From an uncultured Burkholderiales bacterium (GTDB lineage: Bacteria; Pseudomonadota; Gammaproteobacteria; Burkholderiales; Burkholderiaceae), in assembly GCA_937891045.1 (NCBI GenBank), contig CALBEV010000147.1, positions 1 through 57,656 on the forward strand: a DNA stretch of 57,656 nt. Reading direction: 5' to 3'. This document shows, piece by piece, positions 26,093 through 34,434 of the stretch (its first letter is position 1; each line of letters opens with the position of its first letter). The notes beneath the pieces were generated by a model. The model did not search any database and was not told where the DNA came from. It saw only the letters and a list, made by a program, of their open reading frames with translations. Both the position numbers and the translations under genes were made by a program.

Positions 26093-27091
26093 CTAAGTGA
26101 TGTCCTCGCCCTTCAAGCGCCGCCACAACCACACCAAACCCGTCGCCACGTCCATGGTGCGCCGCTCTTGGATGGCCGCAGGCGGCTTTTGGCCAGAGGT
26201 CAGGGCAGGACCGATGTTGAAGGTGAAGATGAAATTCGGGTACTGACCCATGCGCCAGTCACTCATCCACAAGTCTCCATTCACGTCTTGGCTCAAGCTC
26301 ACAAAACCATCGGTGAAGCGCTGCAAACGTTGCACTTGCGGATGCGCGGCATGGGTTGCCAGAAGCTCAGTTCCGCGCTCGAAAGGATTGAAGCGCACCG
26401 GACGGCCCGCATCCATGAGTGAATAAAAGCCCTCGTGGAAATGCTTGCCATCGACGGCCACCACGCGCCACAAAACGGTGTTGAAGGGCGCGGGTGTCAC
26501 GAACACTTGCTCGGTGGACAGGCCCGCGCCACGCAAGGACGCTTGCGCGTGACCCAGCACGTGCTGCTGCACCACGACGCTCCAACCGATATAGACACAG
26601 CTCCAAGCCAAACCGATGGTGTTGGCGTGCACGCCGCCACGGGCGCCGCGCATGGCCCAAACCACACCGGCCATGAGCGGCAGGCTGTAGAGCGGATCGA
26701 TGATGAACAAACTGCCCAAGCCATAGGCCTCGTCCGTGAACGGCAGGAACAATTGGGTGCCGTAAATCGTGAACCAATCCAAGATGGGGTGCGTCAACAG
26801 GGCCAAGGCGATGGCCAACCACCAGCGTCGCCACAAGCCCGGTTCATGGGTGATGCGCGCCACCAACCAAGCCAAGGGCCCTGACGCCCAAGCCAACCAA
26901 AACAAAGCGTGTGTCTCCGCTCGGTGCAACACCATGTTGAGCACCGGGTCGCCGTGGTCCAGGAGAACGTCGAGATCGGGCAACAAGCCAGCCACCCCGC
27001 CCCAGAGCGCGGCCTTCCAAGCGGCCGTGCGCCGACCCATGACAGCCACACCGATGGAAGCCCCCAAGGCGATTTGTGTCAAGGAATCCAT
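26093..27091 (-). CDS. metal-dependent hydrolase, YdjM/DUF457-like inner-membrane protein
   Basis: 332-residue protein starting MDSLTQIALGASIGVAVMGRR, the usual opening of the LexA-regulated YdjM-type membrane hydrolase family. His/Asp motifs on helices follow: LLPDLDVLLDHGDPV, HRAETHALFW and LTHPILDWFTIYGTQ. About five hydrophobic segments occupy the first ~190 residues; the C-terminal half is soluble. The activity of the family is not established. Start ATG 27091; an extended upstream frame runs through the MAPEG gene and is not used. The stop lies about 45 bases before the alternative ATG of the di-haem gene. Confidence 0.82.
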   Translation of the reverse strand: MDSLTQIALGASIGVAVMGRRTAAWKAALWGGVAGLLPDLDVLLDHGDPVLNMVLHRAETHALFWLAWASGPLAWLVARITHEPGLWRRWWLAIALALLTHPILDWFTIYGTQLFLPFTDEAYGLGSLFIIDPLYSLPLMAGVVWAMRGARGGVHANTIGLAWSCVYIGWSVVVQQHVLGHAQASLRGAGLSTEQVFVTPAPFNTVLWRVVAVDGKHFHEGFYSLMDAGRPVRFNPFERGTELLATHAAHPQVQRLQRFTDGFVSLSQDVNGDLWMSDWRMGQYPNFIFTFNIGPALTSGQKPPAAIQERRTMDVATGLVWLWRRLKGEDIT

Positions 27092-27101
27092 GGACCCAGC
27101 C

Positions 27102-27329
27102 TCACACAAAGAACAAAGCGATGGCGCAGCCCAAAGCCACAACCCAGCTGAGGGTGCGCAGGTTGGCGCGGGCTTGCCAACCCTCCAAGCCCGCGAGCCA
27201 GCCGCGCGGGTTGTGGTTGTCATAGCCCCCATCCTGGCGCGAGACACCAATGCCCTTCCATTTGGCGATGCCCACGCACACGACGGGCAAGAGACAGGCG
27301 ATCAAGATACAGAGTTCGGCGATGGTCAT
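27102..27329 (-). pseudogene. MAPEG-family membrane protein with an internal in-frame deletion
   Basis: The 75-residue frame joins a normal MAPEG N-terminus (first helix, then GYDNHNPRGWLAGLEGWQARAN at about 34-55) directly to the normal C-terminal helix (LRTLSWVVALGCAIALFF). Family members have about 130 residues; the ~55 in between, including the second and third helices and the N.FE motif, are missing. The frame is preserved, so a two-helix remnant may still be made, but glutathione- or eicosanoid-type enzyme activity is unlikely. It precedes the YdjM-like gene by 10 bases. Confidence 0.65.
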
Positions 27330-27629
27330 GATGAGGTCCTTAAAGTCTGGTCATTTTGACCTGCCCCCTATGCCTTTACAACAACCAGTCGGAATTGCGG
27401 CCTAACAGATGTGGGCTCTACGTTAAGCAATGACGCAGCAGGCTTTTTCACACTTGCATGTCAAACACACAAATTGAGCTACTGGTTTTTTGGTTGAATG
27501 TGTTGTGCAGCGTGCTTGGTAAAACACTTGCAAGAACCACAGGATTTCTTTAGCTTGCAGAACCAAAACCGTGCTACGTTCGTGCTATGGAAATTTGTAG
27601 CACGTTTTCGGCTGCAAACCCAATGAATA
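27330..27629. other. 300-base region without a recognisable gene
   Basis: No plausible coding frame or RNA gene is visible. The part next to tRNA-Phe contains a cluster of short repeats: CGTGCTAC at 27570-27577, CGTGCTAT at 27581-27588 and the inverted GTAGCACG at 27597-27604. Read from the tRNA, CGTGCTA-10 bases-TAGCACG can form a hairpin and a second GTAGCACG is followed by GTTTT, so this may hold the tRNA terminator or the trace of an integrated element. Confidence 0.45.
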
Positions 27630-27705
<76 letters not shown>

Positions 27706-27738
27706 GTGGGAGGCAGACTATACCACTGCCGCCTCGGC

Positions 27739-27930
27739 TCACTCGGGGCTGGGTTTGAGTTTGTCCCGCTCTTGCTTGAACTTGTCGTAGTCGGGCAGGC
27801 GCTGGTTGTCGGGTGGGCTGGGCTCGCGGCGGATTTGCTGCTGCTGGCGGATGCCTTCGTACACGCCTTGCTCGGTCACCACACCGCAGGCGGTCAGCGT
27901 CAACAACATCAGGGCGAAGAGGCTTCTCAT
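27739..27930 (-). CDS. small predicted lipoprotein
   Basis: 63-residue protein with a short signal peptide and lipobox LTAC (Cys15), MRSLFALMLLTLTACGVV, followed by a charged Gln/Arg/Lys/Pro-rich tail (YEGIRQQQQIRREPSPPD...). It is expected to be an outer- or inner-membrane-anchored lipoprotein; no known function. Start ATG 27930. It is divergent from the ABC transporter genes (51-base gap) and lies 33 bases before the 5' end of tRNA-Phe on the same strand. I do not recognise a named family. Confidence 0.72.
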   Translation of the reverse strand: MRSLFALMLLTLTACGVVTEQGVYEGIRQQQQIRREPSPPDNQRLPDYDKFKQERDKLKPSPE

Positions 27931-27981
27931 GGCGATCACTGTAATGCAACAAGGCACAATGCGGGCTCTAGCGAGCCACCC

Positions 27982-28905
27982 ATGAACGAATCTCAACTCC
28001 GTTGCACCCACCTGACCAAGCGCTTTGGCGACAACCTGGTGGTGGACGACCTGTCTTTTGAACTGCAGCCCGGCGAATGCCTGGGCGTCATCGGCCCCAA
28101 CGGCGCGGGCAAAACCACCACCTTCCGCATGTGTCTGGGGCTGACCGCGCCCGACAGCGGCAGCGTGAATGTGTTTGGCCTGTCCATGCCGCAAGACGCC
28201 TTGGCCATCAAAGAACGCTTGGGGGTGGTGAGCCAGTTCGACACCCTGGACCCGGATTTTTCTTGCGCCGAAAACCTGATGGTCTATGGCCGTTATTTCG
28301 GGATGCGCAGCGCCGACATCCAAAGCCGCATTCCCACCTTGTTGGAGTTTGCAGCTTTGAGCCACAAGGCCAACGCCAAGCCTGGCGAGTTGTCGGGCGG
28401 CATGAAGCGCCGCCTGAGCTTGGCCCGTTCGCTGATCAACAACCCGTCGTTGCTGTTGCTGGACGAACCGACCACCGGCCTGGACCCGCAAGCGCGGCAC
28501 CTGATGTGGGAACGCTTGCAGCAACTCTTGCAACAAGGCAAATCGATTTTGCTGACCACGCATTTCATGGACGAGGCCGAACGACTGTGCGACCGTTTGT
28601 TGGTGGTGGACCATGGCCGAAAAATTGCCGAAGGCAAGCCACGTGATTTGATTGCCGAGCACCTGGAGCCCGATGTGGTCGAGGTGTATGGCGGCGACAC
28701 ACAAGCGTTGTCGCAAGGCGACTTGCGGGCCCATGCCCAGCGCATCGAGGTGAGCGGCGACACGGTGTTTTTCTACACCCAAACCGCGCAGCCTTTGCTG
28801 CAAGCGCTGCTGGCTTATCCGGGGGTGCGCAGCTTGCACCGTCCGGCCAATTTGGAAGACTTGTTTTTGAAATTAACTGGGCGGCAAATCCGCGAGGAGG
28901 GTTGA
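27982..28905 (+). CDS. ABC exporter ATP-binding protein, NodI-like
   Basis: 307-residue ATPase with Walker A GPNGAGKTTT (about 39-48), signature LSGGMKRR, Walker B LLLLDEPTTGLDP and the switch His in LLTTHFMDEAERL. The C-terminal ~80 residues match the NodI/DrrA-type extension. NodIJ homologues are widespread in betaproteobacteria without nodulation and probably export a lipid- or polyketide-like compound; the substrate here is unknown. Start ATG 27982. The stop overlaps the permease ATG (TGATG). Confidence 0.88.
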   Translation: MNESQLRCTHLTKRFGDNLVVDDLSFELQPGECLGVIGPNGAGKTTTFRMCLGLTAPDSGSVNVFGLSMPQDALAIKERLGVVSQFDTLDPDFSCAENLMVYGRYFGMRSADIQSRIPTLLEFAALSHKANAKPGELSGGMKRRLSLARSLINNPSLLLLDEPTTGLDPQARHLMWERLQQLLQQGKSILLTTHFMDEAERLCDRLLVVDHGRKIAEGKPRDLIAEHLEPDVVEVYGGDTQALSQGDLRAHAQRIEVSGDTVFFYTQTAQPLLQALLAYPGVRSLHRPANLEDLFLKLTGRQIREEG

Positions 28906-29672
28906 TGCGCCTGCGTTTTTGGCCTGTGTTTTTGCGCAACTTTTTGGTGTGGAAAAAGCTGCTGATTCCCTCCCTCATTGCCAACATCGCCGAGCCACTG
29001 ATGTGGCTGGTGGCCTTTGGCTACGGCTTGGGTGCCTTGGTGGGCGAGGTGACCATGGGCGGCGACAAAATCCCATACATCGTGTTTTTGGCCAGCGGCT
29101 CCATCTGCATGAGCGCCATGAACGCGGCCACGTTTGAAGCACTGTATTCGGCTTTCTCGCGCATGCATGTGCAAAAAACCTGGGACGGCATCATGAACGC
29201 GCCCGTGCGTTTGGACGATGTGCTGCTGGCAGAAATGCTGTGGGCGGCGTTCAAAGCGCTGTTCACCGTCACCGCGATTTTGTTGGTGATGCTGGCCTTG
29301 GGCATTGTGCAAACCTGGAAGCTGCTGATGGCTTGGCCGATTTTGTTGGGCGTTGGCGTGGTGTTCAGCTGCTTGGCGCTCATCTTCAACGCCTTGGCCA
29401 AGGGCTACGACTTCTTCACCTACTACTTCACCTTGTTCTTGACGCCCATGATGTTCTTGAGCGGCATCTTTTTCCCGCTGGACACCCTGCCCACAGCAGT
29501 CCGATGGGTGGCCGATGTGTTGCCTCTGACCCATGCGGTCGCGCTGATTCGCCCCTTGTTTCTAGACCAATGGCCCAGCAATGTGTTGCTGCATGCAGGC
29601 GTCTTGCTGACGTATGGACTGGTCGGTTGGATGATTGCGCTGCACCTGACACGCAAACGATTCAAACAATGA
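28905..29672 (+). CDS. ABC-2 type permease, NodJ-like
   Basis: 255-residue membrane subunit with six predicted helices and the ABC-2 pattern FYPVFLRNF-like N-terminus (WPVFLRNFLVWKKLL), LTPMMFLSGIFFPLDTLP and a final TM segment. It pairs with the upstream ATPase. Start ATG 28905 follows a strong GAGGAGG site; the upstream TTG 28902 is not needed. The gene ends 1 base before the stop of the convergent ferredoxin gene. Confidence 0.88.
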   Translation: MRLRFWPVFLRNFLVWKKLLIPSLIANIAEPLMWLVAFGYGLGALVGEVTMGGDKIPYIVFLASGSICMSAMNAATFEALYSAFSRMHVQKTWDGIMNAPVRLDDVLLAEMLWAAFKALFTVTAILLVMLALGIVQTWKLLMAWPILLGVGVVFSCLALIFNALAKGYDFFTYYFTLFLTPMMFLSGIFFPLDTLPTAVRWVADVLPLTHAVALIRPLFLDQWPSNVLLHAGVLLTYGLVGWMIALHLTRKRFKQ

Positions 29673-29673
29673 A

Positions 29674-29997
29674 TCAATACTGGCGATCGGGCACGTACAC
29701 CCGCAAACCGTCCATGAAATATTCAACCACGATTTGACAGGCCAAGCGACTGTTGGCCTCGCGGGTGGTGGCCACAAAATCGAGCATGGCCGATTCTTCC
29801 TCGGTGGGTTCGAACATTTCTGCCAAATGTTCGGGCTGGATAAAGCAATGGCAAGTGGCACAGGTGCCATTGCCACCACATTCACCTGTGAAGCCGTCAA
29901 TGCCCGACTCTTTGGCAACGCTCAGCAGGGTTTGTCCATGCTCGGCCATGGCTTCGTTGACAGCCCCATCGGGTTGAATGAAATAAATTTGAATCAT
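29674..29997 (-). CDS. 2Fe-2S ferredoxin (adrenodoxin/Isc-type fold)
   Basis: 107-residue ferredoxin. The cluster cysteines follow C-x5-C-x2-C ... C: ECGGNGTCATCH at about 39-50 and ACQ at about 87, the vertebrate/hydroxylase-type 2Fe-2S pattern. It could feed electrons to a ring hydroxylase or other oxygenase. Start ATG 29997 overlaps the stop of the Bug-family gene (ATGA), so it is the last gene of the leftward ligase-liv-paaK-bug run. No oxygenase gene is adjacent; the partner is unknown. Confidence 0.88.
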   Translation of the reverse strand: MIQIYFIQPDGAVNEAMAEHGQTLLSVAKESGIDGFTGECGGNGTCATCHCFIQPEHLAEMFEPTEEESAMLDFVATTREANSRLACQIVVEYFMDGLRVYVPDRQY

Positions 29998-31010
29998 TGG
30001 TCTGCGTATACCCCAGCAGCTTTGATGATGGGGCTCCATTTGGTGATTTCAGAAAGGACGAATTTGCGATGGCCCTCGGGATCAATGCGCTTGTCCGAGA
30101 TCATCACCGCCCCCAAGGTTTCTTGTTTTTTCACAAAGGCGGGGTCGCTGAGCACGCTGCGCAAGGCGGCATGCCACTGGGCTTGCACCTTGGGTGACAA
30201 GCCTTTGGGTGCATAAGTGCCATGCCAAATGCTCACCTGAAAACCTTTGACGCCCAGCTCTTGCATCGTCGGCAGGTTGCTCAAGCTGGGCAAGCTCAGG
30301 CGCTTAGGCGAAGTGACCGCGAAGGCCTTGATCTTGTTGGTTTCGATATAGGCCATGGTGTTGGTCGTTTGGTCACACAACAAATCAATTTGCCCAGCCA
30401 TCAAATCGGTGATGGCCATGGACACGCCCTTGTAAGGAATGCCAACCATCTCGGTGCGCAACGACGACTGCCACAAGAGGCCACACAAATGCGAAGCCGA
30501 CCCCACACCAGCGTTGCCCAGGTTCACCTTGTCTTTGTTTTTGGCAACCCAAGCCGTGAGTTCTTTGTAGTCCTTGGCTTCCAAGCTGGGGCGCGCCACG
30601 ATGGTCATGGGCACCTCGTGAATCATGCCCAGATAAGTGAAATCGTTGTCCACGTCAAACCCGAGCTTGCGCACCAAGCTGGGCATGGTGGCCATGCCAA
30701 TGTGGTGGATCAAAATCGTGTGGCCATCCGGGGCTGCTTTGGCGACTTTTTGCGTAGCAATCGCGCCTCCGGCACCCAAGATGTTTTCCACCACGATATT
30801 GGCGCCCCCGAAGGGCTTGCGCAAACCTTCAGCCATCTCTCTCGCCAAGCGGTCGGTGGGGCCACCGGCACTGAAGGGCACGACGATGGTGATGGGCTTG
30901 TCTTTGAGGGGAAAAGTTTGAGCCGATGCGTTCAAGGCCAGCGCCAAGGCGATCAGCGTTCCAAGCAAGGCGCGGCAGAACAAACCCGCGTTATTTGTAA
31001 CTGCGAGCAT
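29994..31010 (-). CDS. Bug-family (tripartite tricarboxylate transporter) periplasmic binding protein
   Basis: 338-residue periplasmic receptor of the Bug/TctC family. Signal peptide about 1-31 ending ASAQ; then KPITIVVPFSAGGPTDRLAREM, the VVENILGAGGAIATQKVAKAAPDGHTIL stretch and VPYKG-like GIPYKGVSMAITDLMAGQIDL. Bug proteins bind carboxylates, and many are orphan receptors without tctAB genes, as here. Start ATG 31010 is preferred over the in-frame TTG 31016 because AAGGTGA lies at a better distance. The gene overlaps the end of the PaaK-like gene. Confidence 0.88.
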   Translation of the reverse strand: MLAVTNNAGLFCRALLGTLIALALALNASAQTFPLKDKPITIVVPFSAGGPTDRLAREMAEGLRKPFGGANIVVENILGAGGAIATQKVAKAAPDGHTILIHHIGMATMPSLVRKLGFDVDNDFTYLGMIHEVPMTIVARPSLEAKDYKELTAWVAKNKDKVNLGNAGVGSASHLCGLLWQSSLRTEMVGIPYKGVSMAITDLMAGQIDLLCDQTTNTMAYIETNKIKAFAVTSPKRLSLPSLSNLPTMQELGVKGFQVSIWHGTYAPKGLSPKVQAQWHAALRSVLSDPAFVKKQETLGAVMISDKRIDPEGHRKFVLSEITKWSPIIKAAGVYADQ

Positions 31011-32238
31011 CTTCAATCACCTTGCCATCATTGGGCAAACTGCCAACGGCCACCAGGCTCACATCGGCACGCAGTTTGGTGATGTCGCGCACCGCTTGTT
31101 CAATGGCGGTTTTCAGATCGGTGCTGTGCTCTGCGGCTTCGACCTGCAATTGCATCTGGTCGTTGGCCATTTCACCGGTGACGATCAAACGCGCTTTGTG
31201 CACTTGCTCGAAACGCTTGACCACTTGATCGACTTGACCGGGGTGCACAAACATGCCGCGCACCTTGGTGGTTTGGTCGGCGCGGCCCATCCAACCTTTG
31301 ATGCGCTGGTTGGTGCGGCCCGTGGGGCATGCGCCAGGCAACACGGCGGTGAGGTCGCCGGTGCCGAAACGGATGAGCGGGTAATCGGGATTGAGGGTGG
31401 TGACCACCAACTCGCCGACTTCACCCTCTGCAACCGGGTCGCCGGTGCCGGGTCGCACGATTTCCACAATCACGCCCTCGTCCAACACCAAGCCTTCACG
31501 CGCCGAGGTTTCATAGGCGATGAGGCCGATGTCGGCCGTGGCATAGCACTGGTAAGCATCGACGCCGTGGCTGATGAACCAATCGCGCAAGGAGGGTGGG
31601 CAGGCTTCGCCACTCACCAAGGCCTTGCGCAAACTAGGCAACTTCACGCCAGTTTCAGCGGCTTTTTCCAAAATGATTTTCAAGAAGCTGGGCGTGCCGC
31701 AATAACCTGCCGGTTGCAAATCGAGCATGGCTTGCAACTGCTGGTCGGTTTGGCCGGTGCCACCGGGAAACACGCTGCACCCCAAGGCATGGGCACCGCT
31801 TTCCATGATGGAACCCGCCGGTGTGAAGTGGTAGCTGAAGCAGTTGTGGATCAACTCGCCTGCGCGAAAGCCCGCCGCATGCAGGGCTCGCGCCACGCGC
31901 CAATAGTCTGACTGCCTGCCTTCCAGTTCGTAAATGGGGCCCGGGCTGGCAAACACGCGGGGCATGTTGGCCCCAAAGCGCACCGCCGAGAAACCACCGA
32001 ACACATCGTTGGCGCGCTCGGCTTGTTGTCGCGCCAGCAATTCGGATTTGCGGGTGACAGGCAAAGCGGCCAAGGCTTGACGGGTGGTGATGCTGGCCGC
32101 ATCGACGCCTTGCAAGATGTGCGCAAACGCACTTGCATGTTGTTGGGCATGTGCGATTTGACGCGGTAACGCGGCCATCAGGGCCGCTTCGCGCACGGCG
32201 GGCGTGCGCTGTTCCAAGCTGTTGTCGAATGAAGTCAT
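30991..32238 (-). CDS. phenylacetate-CoA ligase family (PaaK-like) protein
   Basis: 415-residue AMP-forming acyl-CoA ligase of the PaaK type. Motifs seen: RVFASPGPIYELEGRQSDYWR in place of the usual SSGTTG phosphate loop region, YCGTPSFL, GEACPPSLRDW, YATADIGLIAYE, FGTGDLTAVLPG and GRADQTTKVRGMFVHP. The canonical Ser/Thr/Gly loop is shortened to ASPG, typical of a divergent PaaK clade. It should make an aryl- or acyl-CoA thioester, or may be a non-catalytic relative. Start ATG 32238. It lies 8 bases after livF on the same strand. Confidence 0.83.
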   Translation of the reverse strand: MTSFDNSLEQRTPAVREAALMAALPRQIAHAQQHASAFAHILQGVDAASITTRQALAALPVTRKSELLARQQAERANDVFGGFSAVRFGANMPRVFASPGPIYELEGRQSDYWRVARALHAAGFRAGELIHNCFSYHFTPAGSIMESGAHALGCSVFPGGTGQTDQQLQAMLDLQPAGYCGTPSFLKIILEKAAETGVKLPSLRKALVSGEACPPSLRDWFISHGVDAYQCYATADIGLIAYETSAREGLVLDEGVIVEIVRPGTGDPVAEGEVGELVVTTLNPDYPLIRFGTGDLTAVLPGACPTGRTNQRIKGWMGRADQTTKVRGMFVHPGQVDQVVKRFEQVHKARLIVTGEMANDQMQLQVEAAEHSTDLKTAIEQAVRDITKLRADVSLVAVGSLPNDGKVIEDARSYK

Positions 32239-32246
32239 GGTGATTC

Positions 32247-33056
32247 TCAGGCCAACCAACGCTTGCGGCGTTTGTAGCTTTTCACGTCTTTGAAACTCTT
32301 GCGCTCACCGCCGCCCATGCCGAGGTAGAACTCTTTCACGTCCTCGTTGTTGGCCAGGTCTTGCGCCGCGCCGTCCATGACGATGCGACCCGACTCCATG
32401 ATGTAGCCAAAGTCGGCATAACGCAGCGCCATGTTGGTGTTTTGTTCGGCCAACAAGAAGGTGACGTTTTCTTTTTGGTTCAGGTCTTTGACGATGTTGA
32501 ACACCTCTTCCACGATTTGCGGGGCCAAGCCCATCGAGGGTTCATCCAGCAGCACCAAGCTGGGGTTGGCCATCAAGGCGCGGCCAATCGCACACATTTG
32601 CTGCTCGCCGCCCGAGGTGTAGGCGGCTTGCGAGCTGCGACGTGTTTTCAGGCGGGGGAAGTAGTTGTAAACCTTCTCCAAGTTGGCGGCGATTTCGGCT
32701 TTGTTGGTGCGGGTGTAACTGCCGGTCAGCAGGTTTTCTTCGATGGTCAGGTGGGCAAAGCAATGCCGCCCTTCCATGACTTGCACCACGCCGCGTTGCA
32801 CCAAGTCGGCGGGTGACAGGTTTTCAATCCGCTCGCCGCGCAACTCGATGCTGCCCTTGGTCACGTCGCCACGCTCGCCTTTGAGCAGGTTGGAAATGGC
32901 CCGCAAGGTGGTGGTTTTACCGGCACCATTGCCGCCCAGCAAGGCGACGATGCCGCGCTCGGGCACTTGCAAGGACACGCCCTTCAAGACCAAGATCACA
33001 TGGTTGTAGATGACCTCGATGCCGTTGACATTCAAGACAATGTTGGGCGTGCTCAT
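32247..33056 (-). CDS. livF: branched-chain/organic-acid ABC transporter ATP-binding protein LivF
   Basis: 269-residue ATPase with Walker A GGNGAGKTTT (about 41-50), VMEGRHCFAHLTIEENL, TSGGEQQMCAIGRAL signature region and LLDEPSMGLAP. These are LivF hallmarks, but the signature has TSGGEQQ and a ~25-residue basic tail (SFKDVKSYKRRKRWLA) is added. Together with livG, livH, livM and the binding protein it forms a Liv-type importer, here next to CoA ligases rather than amino-acid genes. Confidence 0.92.
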   Translation of the reverse strand: MSTPNIVLNVNGIEVIYNHVILVLKGVSLQVPERGIVALLGGNGAGKTTTLRAISNLLKGERGDVTKGSIELRGERIENLSPADLVQRGVVQVMEGRHCFAHLTIEENLLTGSYTRTNKAEIAANLEKVYNYFPRLKTRRSSQAAYTSGGEQQMCAIGRALMANPSLVLLDEPSMGLAPQIVEEVFNIVKDLNQKENVTFLLAEQNTNMALRYADFGYIMESGRIVMDGAAQDLANNEDVKEFYLGMGGGERKSFKDVKSYKRRKRWLA

Positions 33057-33074
33057 GCGTGTGTCCGGTTCAGA

Positions 33075-34397
33075 TCAAGACTGGCAGTCTTGGCCAGTGC
33101 GACGGGTGAGTTTTTTCTCGGCGGCGTATTTGTCGGCCGTGGCTTTCACCAAGGGCTTCAAAATTTGCTCGTCCGCTTGCATCCAGTCGGAGGTGAACAC
33201 CCATTTTTTGCCATCCCATGTGTGGATGCGGGTCCAGGCGGCGCCCATGTGGTCCATGCACGAGGTGCTGATCGGGCGCATCACGCCTTTGAAGCCGAGG
33301 GCGTCAAGTTTGGCTTGCGTCAAGTTCAAGTTTTCCAAGCCCCAACGCACTTGCTCGCCGGTCATGACCTTGCCTTTGCCAAAACGCTCTTGCGCGGAGC
33401 GGATGCCTTCGATGCCAATCATGGCGCTCATCACACCACGCAAATACAACACCTGACCCACCTCTTCTTTGGAGCCTGTGCCTTGGCCTTTGGCATGGAT
33501 TTGCGTCAACAAGGTTTTGACAATGTCGGCGTTGGGTTCGGCGCCATGTTGGATGGTGACCGCGTTGTAGCCCTTGGCGCCATCGGCCACATCCTTCACA
33601 TCCTGCTCGGCACCGGCCCACCAGACGCCGTACATTTTTTCACGGGCATAGCCAGTCGCTTGGGCTTCCTTGATGGCGGTTGAGTTCATGACGCCCCAAC
33701 CCCACAGCACCACATAGTCGGGCTTGGCTTGACGCACTTGCAACCAGGTGGCTTTTTGTTCCACGCCGGGCGGCGTGACGGGCAAGAGTTGCAGCTCAAA
33801 ACCGTGGTTGCGGGCGCGTTCTTGCAACAGAGGAATAGGCTCTTTGCCAAACGGGCTGTCGTGGTAGACGAGCGCTACTTTTTTACCCTTGAGTTTGTCC
33901 CAGCCACCTTCTTTTTTGGCAATGGCTTGCATGATGGTGTCGGCGGCCACCCAGTAGGTGCCCGCGATCGGGAAGTTCCACTTGAAGACCGCGCCATCGG
34001 CGCTTTCGCTGCGGCCATAGCCCACCGTCAACACGGGAATTTTGTCGCCCGGGGCTTTTTCAGTGATGGCAAAAGTAGCGCCTGTGGACAGTGTTTGGAC
34101 AAAGCTGGGGTTCTTGCTTTTCAGGCGTTCATAGCACTCCACGCTGCGGGCGGTGTCATAGCCGGTCTCGCATTCTTCATAGGAGATCTTGACGTTGTTG
34201 ATACCGCCTTTGCTGTTAACCAACTTCAAATAATCGACAAAACCATTGGCCCAAGGTGTGCCATTGGGCGCATACGGGCCGGTGCGGTAGGACAGCACAG
34301 GAATGAACTGTTCTTTGGATTGCGCCAGCACCGGCGCGGTCGAGAACAGCATCACCGCGCTGAGCAGCGCGGACAACAACAAGACTGGTTTTTTCAT
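33075..34397 (-). CDS. Liv-type ABC transporter periplasmic substrate-binding protein
   Basis: 440-residue periplasmic binding protein, longer than LivK (~370). Signal peptide about 1-24 ending PVLAQS, then SYRTGPYAPNGTPWANGFVDYL, INNVKISYEECETGYDTARSVECYERL, VALVYHDSPFGKEPIPLL and LRGVMSAMIGIEGIR. Receptors of this clade in betaproteobacteria are often tied to aromatic acid catabolism, so the ligand is probably not an amino acid (inference). Start ATG 34397 has AAGGAG 8 bases upstream; an ATG at 34412 is also in frame. Confidence 0.9.
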   Translation of the reverse strand: MKKPVLLLSALLSAVMLFSTAPVLAQSKEQFIPVLSYRTGPYAPNGTPWANGFVDYLKLVNSKGGINNVKISYEECETGYDTARSVECYERLKSKNPSFVQTLSTGATFAITEKAPGDKIPVLTVGYGRSESADGAVFKWNFPIAGTYWVAADTIMQAIAKKEGGWDKLKGKKVALVYHDSPFGKEPIPLLQERARNHGFELQLLPVTPPGVEQKATWLQVRQAKPDYVVLWGWGVMNSTAIKEAQATGYAREKMYGVWWAGAEQDVKDVADGAKGYNAVTIQHGAEPNADIVKTLLTQIHAKGQGTGSKEEVGQVLYLRGVMSAMIGIEGIRSAQERFGKGKVMTGEQVRWGLENLNLTQAKLDALGFKGVMRPISTSCMDHMGAAWTRIHTWDGKKWVFTSDWMQADEQILKPLVKATADKYAAEKKLTRRTGQDCQS

Positions 34398-34434
34398 CTT
34401 CGTCTCCTTCATGAGAATGGCAATACTTCGGGAT

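Noticed and set aside
27739..28839. Single 366-codon minus frame covering the lipoprotein and the ABC ATPase
   Set aside because: Only its last 63 codons look like protein (lipobox); the rest is the antisense shadow of the NodI-like gene.
30991..31016. TTG 31016 as the start of the Bug-family gene
   Set aside because: The only purine-rich ribosome site is directly against it; ATG 31010 has a workable spacing and gives the same signal peptide.
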